Source: Spartobacteria bacterium
Lineage (GTDB): Bacteria > Verrucomicrobiota > Verrucomicrobiia > Chthoniobacterales > Chthoniobacteraceae
Reading direction: 5' to 3'
Length of the DNA: 5,222 nt
Assembly: GCA_025350985.1 (NCBI GenBank)
Contig: JANXWU010000204.1
Coordinates: 1 to 5,222, forward strand
In this document: one piece after another, positions 1 through 5,222 of the stretch
Layout of the letters: every line of letters begins with the position of its first letter
Position numbering within the stretch: the first letter of the stretch is position 1
The notes under the pieces: model-generated
The model's database searches: none
The model's input: the letters and a program-made list of their open reading frames with translations, nothing else
Told to the model about the DNA's origin: nothing
Translations under genes and position numbers: made by a program

Positions 1-12
1 TGAACGCGTTCA
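1..12. repeat. 12-bp perfect palindrome at window edge
   Basis: TGAACGCGTTCA is a perfect 12-bp inverted repeat with no spacer. It lies two bases upstream of the Pho-box-like repeat. A palindrome this short could be a dimeric repressor site, part of a larger element cut by the window edge, or chance. No function is assigned. Confidence 0.3.
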
Positions 13-13
13 A

Positions 14-31
14 CCGTCACCTTTCTGTCAC
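14..31 (+). promoter_or_regulatory. Pho-box-like direct repeat (candidate PhoB site)
   Basis: CCGTCAC-CTTT-CTGTCAC is two 7-bp direct repeats separated by 4 bp, giving an 11-bp period. That is the geometry of the PhoB operator, whose E. coli half-site is CTGTCAT or CTGTCAC. The second half-site matches fully; the first differs at its second base and ends in C like the second. The orientation points toward the RNA-binding protein gene. In E. coli the box replaces the -35 element and lies about 10 bp from the -10; no AT-rich -10 is seen at that distance here. It could act from further upstream, serve a gene outside the window, or be chance. Confidence 0.35.
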
Positions 32-38
32 ATTCATC

Positions 39-67
39 TTGCCCGCGGCGTGAAGGTGCATTACAGA
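39..67 (+). promoter_or_regulatory. Weak sigma70-like promoter candidate
   Basis: TTGCCC at 39-44 is separated by exactly 17 bp from TACAGA at 62-67. Each hexamer matches the consensus at only about half of its positions, so this rests mainly on spacing and on the Pho-box-like repeat just upstream. If real, transcription would start near 74 and leave a leader of nearly 390 nt before the start codon at 460. Confidence 0.25.
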
Positions 68-459
68 AGCGCCGGTTGAGTCGGGCCTGACGGGCAGCGC
101 CGTTCGTGTTCCACTTCAATCGGTCCCGGTGCATGGAGCGTCGATGCTTGATCCACGGCCTCATCGGAGACCTGCTCGCAAGCGCGCAGTCGGGGTTGCC
201 CTCAAACCGGACGGCGCGGCGGAAGCGACGGCGAATTGCTGCCCGAATTGACAGGCCACGCCTCTCCCTTCGAAGCATGAATCGGACAATGACCGGCATC
301 GCAGTTCGGCTCCGCGCCCCACTCGGGACGGACAGCCGACGACGGAAGCCGTCCGCCCTTTACCCAGGCAAACCGGCACTCGCGTCCCTCGACGCCAGCG
401 GTCATTCGATGACACGACACGCTTCGCTGAAAACCAGCAGCAACACCAGGATCCAAACA
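68..459 (+). other. Gene-free stretch, possible long 5' leader
   Basis: I see no convincing gene here. The frame of the downstream gene stays open back to a GTG at 106, but the predicted peptide is arginine- and serine-rich with no recognisable domain, and it ends where a better ribosome binding site appears. The only local structures are small: GTCAT-TCG-ATGAC at 401-413 (5-bp stem, triloop) and a GACGG/CCGTC hairpin around 341-353. The segment could be an untranslated leader with a regulatory role, since RNA-binding proteins are often controlled after transcription. No known riboswitch class is recognised. Confidence 0.4.
448..451 (+). promoter_or_regulatory. Shine-Dalgarno supporting the start at 460
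   Basis: AGGA lies 8 nt upstream of the ATG at 460. It is the clearest ribosome binding site in this part of the window. It favours 460 over the earlier in-frame starts at 106 (GTG) and 409 (ATG), which lack a comparable site. Confidence 0.55.
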
Positions 460-1059
460 ATGAGACCTCAAAATGGACAAGGTTCGCGCCGTCCCCGGCG
501 CGGCCCGCGGCCCGAGCGCCGTGGCGGAGAATTCGCCTCCGAAAGAACCGTCAGAGCACCGCAAAAGAAAACCCTGTGGCAGAAAATCGCCGGCTTTTTC
601 ACCGGCGCAAAAGCCACGCCCGAACGCAAGCCGTATCCCACCTACGTCCCGCGCGACCAGAGCGGCGGCGAGGCGCAGCCCCAGCGCGAATCGCGCGAAT
701 CCCGCCCGCCGCGCGAGCGGCGAGACGGTCCCCCGCGCGAGATGCGCGAATCGCGAAAGCCGGAGATGATCGAAGTCACCTCGCCTAAACTCTACGTCGG
801 CAACCTGTCGTTTGACGCGGTGGAAAACGACCTGATGGAGTTATTCCGCGGCTTCGGAGAAGTCCGCGCCGCCGAGGTCGTCGCCAACCGCCACACGCAT
901 AAGTCGAAAGGCTTTGCGTTCGTGACGATGCAGACTGTCGAGGACGCGAAACGCGCCGTGGAGGAGTTGCACGACAAGGACTTCATGGGCCGCAAGCTCG
1001 TCGTCAGCGGCGCCAAAACCAGCGACATGCAGTCGTCGTCGGACGAAGCCGGGGCTTAG
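460..1059 (+). CDS. RRM-domain RNA-binding protein with basic disordered N-terminus
   Basis: This 199-residue protein has one RNA recognition motif at its C-terminal end, about residues 109-186. RNP2 is LYVGNL (111-116) and RNP1 is KGFAFVTM (150-157), with the aromatic residues that stack on RNA bases present. The fold suggests single-stranded RNA binding in the cytoplasm; the target is unknown. Residues 1-35 are Arg/Gly/Pro-rich. A short KKTLWQKIAGFF segment (36-47) could form an amphipathic helix. Residues 55-105 are a charged, proline-rich, probably disordered linker with repeated RES/RER elements, and the tail (190-199) is short and Ser/Asp/Glu-containing. Small bacterial RRM proteins, such as cyanobacterial Rbp, are usually near 100 residues, so the N-terminal half is an addition. 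The start at 460 is chosen for its AGGA site. The domain call is firm; the cellular role is not known. Confidence 0.88.
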   Translation: MRPQNGQGSRRPRRGPRPERRGGEFASERTVRAPQKKTLWQKIAGFFTGAKATPERKPYPTYVPRDQSGGEAQPQRESRESRPPRERRDGPPREMRESRKPEMIEVTSPKLYVGNLSFDAVENDLMELFRGFGEVRAAEVVANRHTHKSKGFAFVTMQTVEDAKRAVEELHDKDFMGRKLVVSGAKTSDMQSSSDEAGA

Positions 1060-1078
1060 TTCAACCGCCCGAAAATGC

Positions 1079-1118
1079 AACGGGAGACTCGCGCGCGGGT
1101 CTCCCGTTTTTTCTTTTT
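1079..1118 (+). terminator. Strong intrinsic terminator after the RRM gene
   Basis: AACGGGAGAC (1079-1088) pairs perfectly with GTCTCCCGTT (1099-1108). The stem can extend inward by a T-G wobble and two C/G pairs, leaving a CGCG loop. A T-rich run follows: six T (1107-1112), one C, then five T (1114-1118). This is a textbook Rho-independent terminator, starting 19 bp after the RRM gene's stop codon. Unusually, it ends three bases before the miaA start codon. Confidence 0.92.
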
Positions 1119-1121
1119 AGA

Positions 1122-2036
1122 ATGTTCTTCATCGTTGGTCAGACCGGGGTGGGAAAGAGTGAAATCGCGGCGGAAGTCGCGTGCCGATGCCAGGGGGAAA
1201 TCATCGGCGCGGATGCGTTTCAGATTTATCGCGGGCTGGATTTGCTGACGGCGAAACCGCAGGCGGAACTGCGTGCGAAAGTGCCGCATCATCTCATCGG
1301 CTGCGTGCCGCTGGAGGAGAGCTTCGACGCCGCGCGCTTTGCCGACGCGGCGCGGCGCGTGGCCTCGGAAATAGAAGCGCGCGGAAAGCTGGCGCTGGTG
1401 GCGGGCGGGACTGGGCTGTACGTGCGCGCGCTCACGCATGAACTGGCGGAAATGCCGCGCGCCGACGCTGCGCTGCGGGCAGAGTTGGAGACAGCCGGCA
1501 TCGAGGAACTGCACGCCCGGCTTGCGCGACTTGATCCGCTCGCTGCCGCAAAGATCGACGCGAAAAACAAGCGGCGGCTGATCCGCGCGGTCGAAGTTTG
1601 CGTGCTTTCCGGGAAACCGTTTTCCAGCTTTCGCGAGGACTGGAACGGCGCGCGCACGGACGATTCTCCGAAGCCGATTCGCGGAGTTTTTTTGCTACGC
1701 GACCGCGACGAACTGAACGCGCGCATTGACCGGCGGGTGGTCGAAATGTTTCGCGACGGCGTGATCGACGAGGTGCGCGCCATCGGGCCGATCAGCGCGA
1801 CCGCGGGACAGGTGATCGGTCTAAAAGAAATCCTCGCGCTGCTCGCGGGCGAACTGAGCGAGCCTGCGTGCGTCGCACAAATCCAGCGCGCCACGCGCCG
1901 ATACGCCAAGCGCCAATTGACCTGGTTCCGGCGCGAACCTATATTCGCGCCCATCAACTTGAGCGCACTCGATTTTGAAACGGCTGTCCGGCAGATTGTG
2001 GAAAAAATCACGCTCCTCCAGCGCGCCGCGGAATGA
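1122..2036 (+). CDS. miaA: tRNA dimethylallyltransferase MiaA
   Basis: MiaA transfers a dimethylallyl group to N6 of adenosine 37 in tRNAs that read UNN codons, the first step to ms2i6A, which supports decoding accuracy. The 304 residues match the usual length. Visible motifs are the P-loop GQTGVGKS (6-13), the catalytic-Asp segment [10 protein letters not shown] (29-38) followed by TAKP (43-46), PHHLIG (55-60), [11 protein letters not shown] (94-104), [11 protein letters not shown] (149-159), [12 protein letters not shown] (195-206), GQVIGLKE (229-236) and the tRNA-contacting [12 protein letters not shown] (259-270). The P-loop departs from the common GPTASGKS/T at two positions (Q7, G9), and the usual DSMQVY-type segment reads DAFQIY. 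The ATG at 1122 is the only usable start: the frame is open upstream but has no start codon back to the stop of the RRM gene, and the P-loop begins at residue 6. There is no Shine-Dalgarno; the upstream bases are the terminator T-tract. The 3' end overlaps hflX. Confidence 0.96.
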   Translation: MFFIVGQTGVGKSEIAAEVACRCQGEIIGADAFQIYRGLDLLTAKPQAELRAKVPHHLIGCVPLEESFDAARFADAARRVASEIEARGKLALVAGGTGLYVRALTHELAEMPRADAALRAELETAGIEELHARLARLDPLAAAKIDAKNKRRLIRAVEVCVLSGKPFSSFREDWNGARTDDSPKPIRGVFLLRDRDELNARIDRRVVEMFRDGVIDEVRAIGPISATAGQVIGLKEILALLAGELSEPACVAQIQRATRRYAKRQLTWFRREPIFAPINLSALDFETAVRQIVEKITLLQRAAE

Positions 2037-3313
2037 TCGAACTCCTGCCGTATCAACAGGAACGCGCGTTGCTCATCGGCCTGGAGCACAAGGGCGTGAG
2101 CAAATGGGATTTGGAGGATTCGCTCGATGAACTGGCGGAGCTGGCGGAGTCCGCGGGCGCAATCGTGGTGGGGACGATGAAGCAGTGTCTCGACCGGCCC
2201 ACAGCGCCGTTTTATATCGGTAAAGGCAAGGTAGAGGAGCTGGCGAAACGGTGCGCGGAAGAAAATATCGGCACGATCATTTTCGACGACGAACTGACGC
2301 CGGCGCAGAGTCGCAACTTGGAAAAAGTGACGACGCGCAAGGTGATCGACCGGACGCAGTTGATCCTGGATATTTTCGCGCAGCGCGCGCGCAGCCGCGA
2401 GGGCAAGCTGCAAATCGAGCTGGCGCAGTTGCAATATCAACTGCCGCGCCTCACGGGAATGTGGGAACATTTGGGCCGGCAGAGCGGCGGGATCGGCATT
2501 CGCGGCGACGGCGAATCGCAGCTCGAAGTGGATCGCCGCCGGATTCAGGAACGTATCTCACGCCTGCACCGCGACCTCGGCGAAGTGCGCCAGCATCGCT
2601 CGACGCAGCGCGACGGACGGCAGCGGCATCACTGGCCGCTGGCGTCGCTCGTTGGCTACACAAACGCGGGAAAATCCACGCTGTTGAACCGGCTCACCGG
2701 CGCGCATGTGTCGGCGGCGGACAAGCTGTTCGAGACGCTCGACCCGACGACGCGGCAGCTCGTTTTGCCAAACAAACAACGGGTGCTGCTGACGGACACG
2801 GTCGGGTTCATCAAAAAACTTCCGCACACGCTGATCGAGTCGTTCAAGGCGACGCTCGAAGAAGTTCACGAAGCCGACCTGTTGATTCACGTCGTCGATT
2901 TGAGTCATCCGCTTTTCCGCGAACAAATGAAGGCCGTCGATGCGGTGGTGCAGGAACTGGACGCGCACGGCAAGCAAACGCTGGTGGTGTTCAATAAGAT
3001 TGATCGCGTGACGGATCGGGATTTGGTGGCGGCGCAGTTGCGGGAAACACCCGGCAGCGTGGCGATCTCCGCGCGCGATGGCGAAGGCATGGACTCGCTC
3101 GTTGAGGAACTCGAAACGCAACTCGCGAAATGGCGCAAGCGAGTCGAGTATCGCATCCCTGCGGCGGAAGCGGCGCTGCTGGCGGAAATTCATCGCACCG
3201 GGCATGTGCTGGAGTTGCATTACGAGGAGGACGTGGCGTGCCTCGTCGCCCATGTGCCGCCGGAGTTGCACGGGAAGCTGCTGCGTTTTGCCACGCTGGA
3301 AAAAGTCACCTAA
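2033..3313 (+). CDS. hflX: Ribosome-associated GTPase HflX
   Basis: HflX is an Obg-HflX superfamily GTPase that binds the 50S subunit and splits or rescues stalled ribosomes, notably under heat stress in E. coli. The protein has 426 residues, the same length as E. coli HflX. The N-terminal HflX domain shows [10 protein letters not shown] (61-70), [16 protein letters not shown] (82-97) and the [15 protein letters not shown] stretch (106-120). A helical region and the Gly-rich [15 protein letters not shown] segment (148-162) follow. The G domain has G1 GYTNAGKST (208-216), G2 around ETLDPTTR (234-241), G3 [10 protein letters not shown] (255-264), G4 NKID (321-324) and G5 SAR (346-348). The C-terminal domain (about 372-426) is intact. 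The start ATG overlaps the miaA stop as ATGA with no strong Shine-Dalgarno, which points to translational coupling. No motif is missing, so it should be active. Confidence 0.97.
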   Translation: MIELLPYQQERALLIGLEHKGVSKWDLEDSLDELAELAESAGAIVVGTMKQCLDRPTAPFYIGKGKVEELAKRCAEENIGTIIFDDELTPAQSRNLEKVTTRKVIDRTQLILDIFAQRARSREGKLQIELAQLQYQLPRLTGMWEHLGRQSGGIGIRGDGESQLEVDRRRIQERISRLHRDLGEVRQHRSTQRDGRQRHHWPLASLVGYTNAGKSTLLNRLTGAHVSAADKLFETLDPTTRQLVLPNKQRVLLTDTVGFIKKLPHTLIESFKATLEEVHEADLLIHVVDLSHPLFREQMKAVDAVVQELDAHGKQTLVVFNKIDRVTDRDLVAAQLRETPGSVAISARDGEGMDSLVEELETQLAKWRKRVEYRIPAAEAALLAEIHRTGHVLELHYEEDVACLVAHVPPELHGKLLRFATLEKVT

Positions 3314-3324
3314 GTCTTGCGCAG

Positions 3325-3374
3325 GCGGGGTTCGCAAATTACCTTCCGTGCAGGTTCGACCGCGAACTTCCCGC
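3325..3374 (+). promoter_or_regulatory. Imperfect hairpin in the hflX-pilin gap
   Basis: GCGGG+GTTCGC (3325-3335) can pair with GCGAAC+TT+CCCGC (3362-3374). That gives 11 base pairs with a 2-nt bulge around a 26-nt loop. It lies in the 71-bp gap after hflX and ends 10 nt before the pilin start codon. No T-run follows, so it is not a normal intrinsic terminator. It could shape the pilin mRNA leader, stabilise the hflX mRNA 3' end, or be chance in GC-rich DNA. Confidence 0.35.
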
Positions 3375-3384
3375 ACCCCCAGCC

Positions 3385-4137
3385 ATGAAAAAATCCGCCT
3401 TCACGCTCATTGAATTACTCGTCGTCATCGCGATCATCGCCATCCTCGCGTCCCTCGCGCTGCCCGCCTACACCAGTGTGATGGATCGCGCGCACGCGAC
3501 CCAATGCGCGAGCAACATGCGGCAGCTAGGCTTGGGCATTCAGCAATATCTGGGGGACCACGATGACCTGTTTTTCAACAGCACTCCCCCCGCCGGCGGC
3601 GCTGCGGCGGCGACGGAAATCCGCTGGCCGCTGCTGCTCAATCCCCCCGCCTCCGCCGGCGGCACCCGCTACGTCGCGACGTGGAAGGTGTTTCGCTCGC
3701 CTTTCGACAAACGCGGCGACACGGAGGACTCGACCAAAGCCCCGGTCAGCTACGGCATCAATAATAACGTCCTCAAGGGCCGAGTGGGCGGCTCCAAAAA
3801 TGGAGCGGCCTATGCCTCCACGGACTTGGCCTATCCCTCTCAACTCATCCTGCTGGCTCCGGCCTTGCAGCAGGGAGCGATCGTGACTTTCACCGGCCTG
3901 CCGACGGACACTGGCGGCACGCCGCTCCCTCTGCCCAAACCCAGTTTGAAACAAGGCACTTGGGCCAGTCGAAAAAAAATCGGCGTGCTCTATGCTGACT
4001 TCCACGTCGATCAAGGCCTGCTGTGGAGCGACCCGAAAACGCCGTCGGCCACCGGTCCGTTTTTCGTGGACTCCACCTCTACTTCGACCGCTGGCGGCGG
4101 TGAACGCCGGTGGGTTCCGATTCCGGTTGGGAATTGA
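3385..4137 (+). CDS. Type II/IV prepilin-like protein (N-terminal methylation motif)
   Basis: This 250-residue protein has a class III (prepilin) signal: a short basic leader MKKSA, then FTLIELLVVIAIIAIL, running into a single hydrophobic helix (6-28). Prepilin peptidase should cut between A5 and F6 and methylate F6; E10 is the conserved Glu at mature position 5. The residue before the cut is Ala rather than the usual Gly. The rest should be a periplasmic globular domain. SYGINNNV (122-129) and VLYADFHVD (201-209) resemble the SYGxN and ADGHV motifs of large pseudopilin families in Verrucomicrobia and Planctomycetes, with Phe in place of Gly in the second. FRSPFD (103-108) occupies the place of the common CPxD motif but has Ser instead of Cys. 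The C-terminus (230-250) is Ser/Thr/Gly-rich. It may be a minor pilin, a secretion pseudopilin or an outer-surface protein; its partners are not in the window. The ATG at 3385 places the leader correctly. There is no clear Shine-Dalgarno. Confidence 0.9.
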   Translation: MKKSAFTLIELLVVIAIIAILASLALPAYTSVMDRAHATQCASNMRQLGLGIQQYLGDHDDLFFNSTPPAGGAAAATEIRWPLLLNPPASAGGTRYVATWKVFRSPFDKRGDTEDSTKAPVSYGINNNVLKGRVGGSKNGAAYASTDLAYPSQLILLAPALQQGAIVTFTGLPTDTGGTPLPLPKPSLKQGTWASRKKIGVLYADFHVDQGLLWSDPKTPSATGPFFVDSTSTSTAGGGERRWVPIPVGN

Positions 4138-4142
4138 GACGG

Positions 4143-5222
4143 ATGGAGGAAACGGTCTCGGCGGTGGACGTGCGACTGGGCGCTCGTTCCTACCGCGTCA
4201 GCATCGGAAGCGGGTTGCTGGCGTCACTGGGAGATTTTTTAAAGGACACCGGCCTGCGCGGGAAATGCGCGGTCATCACCGACTCCACCGTAGGGCCGAT
4301 TTACGGGACGGTCGTTTGCGAAAGTCTCGTGCGAGCCGGCTTCCTGCCGGTGTCTCTCCAAGTGCCCGCCGGAGAGCAATCCAAGTCGCTTTCGAGTGCC
4401 GGTGAACTGTGCGAGCGCATGATTGCCGCTGGCTTGGACCGTCACGCGTTCGTGGTCGCGCTCGGCGGTGGCGTGGTCGGTGACCTTGCCGGATTCGTGG
4501 CAGCGATTTACCAGCGCGGCGTGCCATACGTGCAGGTGCCGACGACCATCGTCGCGCAAGTGGACAGCGCGGTGGGCGGCAAAACGGGCGTCAACGCTGC
4601 TCACGGAAAAAATCTCATCGGCGCGTTTCATCAACCGCGGCTCGTGCTCGCCGACGTCGAAACGCTGCGCACGCTGCCCGCGCGCGAGTTCAACGAAGGC
4701 TGCGCCGAGATCGTCAAGCACGCGATCATCCGCGACCGGGCGCTTTTTGATTCGCTGGCAAAATTCGACCGCTTGGACAGCCGCGCGCTCGCCGGCTTGA
4801 TCGAGCGCAATGTCGCCATCAAAGCCGCCATCGTATCCGCCGATGAACATGAAACCACCGGCGAGCGGGCGCTGCTCAACTTCGGGCACACGGTGGGGCA
4901 CGGCATCGAAGCCGCCGCGGGATACGGGCGGTTTTTGCACGGAGAAGCCGTGAGCCTCGGCATCGTCGCCGCTTCCCTTCTCTCGATGAAAAAAGCCGGT
5001 CTTTCGCAGACCGAACACGAAGCCATTCTCGCGCGTTTGCGTCAATTCGAGCTGCCCACCCGCCTCGCGTCCGACGTCTCCACCGAGACGATTTTAACCG
5101 CGTTGCGCGCCGACAAAAAATTCGACGCGGGGCAGGTGCGCTTCATCCTGACTCCGCGCATCGGCGAGGCATTCGTGGCGAAGGACGTGACCCTCGCGGA
5201 GATTCGGGAGACGGTGGAGGCA
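4143..5222 (+). CDS. aroB: 3-dehydroquinate synthase AroB (stop codon beyond window)
   Basis: AroB converts DAHP to 3-dehydroquinate, the second step of the shikimate pathway to aromatic amino acids, using NAD+ and a divalent metal (Zn2+ or Co2+) in the cytoplasm. All 360 visible codons are open, which is the usual family length, so only the stop and perhaps a few residues are missing. The NAD-binding GGGVVGD (108-114), QVPTTIVAQVDSAVGGKTGVN (131-151), AEIVKH (188-193), NFGHTVGH (246-253) and LHGEAV (265-270) are all present. By alignment to characterised enzymes, the metal ligands are E189, H249 and H266. Active-site residues include D141, K147, K156, N157, R242, N246 and H253. The ATG at 4143 lies 5 nt after the pilin stop, with a weak GGGA (4129-4132) upstream, so it is probably co-transcribed with the pilin gene. 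Nothing suggests inactivation. Confidence 0.96.
   Translation, partial: MEETVSAVDVRLGARSYRVSIGSGLLASLGDFLKDTGLRGKCAVITDSTVGPIYGTVVCESLVRAGFLPVSLQVPAGEQSKSLSSAGELCERMIAAGLDRHAFVVALGGGVVGDLAGFVAAIYQRGVPYVQVPTTIVAQVDSAVGGKTGVNAAHGKNLIGAFHQPRLVLADVETLRTLPAREFNEGCAEIVKHAIIRDRALFDSLAKFDRLDSRALAGLIERNVAIKAAIVSADEHETTGERALLNFGHTVGHGIEAAAGYGRFLHGEAVSLGIVAASLLSMKKAGLSQTEHEAILARLRQFELPTRLASDVSTETILTALRADKKFDAGQVRFILTPRIGEAFVAKDVTLAEIRETVEA

Noticed and set aside
106..459. N-terminal extension of the RRM gene from a GTG at 106, or an ATG at 409
   Set aside because: The extra peptide looks like translated non-coding GC-rich DNA, has no domain and lacks a good ribosome binding site. The ATG at 460 has AGGA at 8 nt spacing and starts a sequence of the expected composition.
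1118..1123. TAGAAT resembling a -10 hexamer just before miaA
   Set aside because: Transcription from it would begin beyond the miaA ATG, no in-frame start follows before the P-loop is lost, and there is no matching -35.
2033..2040. Frameshift or fusion between miaA and hflX
   Set aside because: The ATGA overlap is a normal coupled junction. Both proteins have complete family lengths and intact ends.
1289..2470. 393-codon minus-strand open frame across miaA and hflX
   Set aside because: It lies antisense to two well-supported genes, has no recognisable domain, and such long antisense frames are common in GC-rich coding DNA.
2558..3376. 272-codon minus-strand open frame over hflX
   Set aside because: It is antisense to the conserved HflX G domain, with Arg/His/Gln-rich low-plausibility sequence and no motif.
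3130..3384. Upstream extension of the prepilin from an ATG at 3130
   Set aside because: It would overlap hflX by about 180 bp and bury the prepilin leader in the middle of the protein. The ATG at 3385 gives a proper 5-residue leader.
4239..5045. 268-codon minus-strand open frame over aroB
   Set aside because: It mirrors the codon bias of aroB. The + strand carries every AroB active-site motif and the antisense product has none.
1..5222. Mobile element, CRISPR, tRNA/rRNA or toxin-antitoxin content
   Set aside because: No spaced direct-repeat array, terminal inverted repeats, transposase or integrase motifs, cloverleaf, or small toxin-like gene pair was seen on either strand.

Overview
This is a GC-rich window carrying five protein-coding genes, all on the + strand. 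It looks like a normal chromosomal housekeeping region. I see no tRNA or rRNA gene, no CRISPR array, no insertion sequence and no integrase. The best taxonomic guess is Verrucomicrobiota or a PVC-group relative, by family resemblance only. Three things suggest this: an arginine-rich protein with a single RRM domain, a prepilin of the FTLIELLVVIAIIAILA type with an ADxHV motif near its C-terminus, and genes that mostly lack a clear Shine-Dalgarno sequence. No search was run, so this is provisional.

Layout. Positions 1-459 hold no convincing gene. They contain a 12-bp palindrome at the very edge, a Pho-box-like direct repeat, a weak possible promoter, and then what would be a leader of nearly 390 nt. 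Positions 460-1059 encode an RRM-type RNA-binding protein. A strong intrinsic terminator follows (1079-1118) and ends only three bases before the miaA start codon. miaA (1122-2036, tRNA dimethylallyltransferase) and hflX (2033-3313, ribosome-associated GTPase) overlap by ATGA, so they are almost certainly co-transcribed and translationally coupled. After a 71-bp gap with an imperfect hairpin comes a type II/type IV prepilin-like protein (3385-4137). Five bases later comes aroB (4143 to the window end, 3-dehydroquinate synthase), which is complete except for its stop codon and possibly a few residues.

How the genes fit together. The first three genes share an RNA and translation theme: RNA binding, tRNA A37 modification and ribosome rescue or splitting. 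In Enterobacteria miaA and hflX flank hfq. Here hfq is absent between them and an unrelated RNA-binding protein lies just upstream. The last two genes form a pilin-aroB pair, which loosely recalls the proteobacterial pilMNOPQ-aroK-aroB arrangement. No clearly new multi-gene system is visible. The points most worth checking are the terminator against the miaA start codon, the Pho-box-like element with its long leader, and the RRM-miaA-hflX arrangement.
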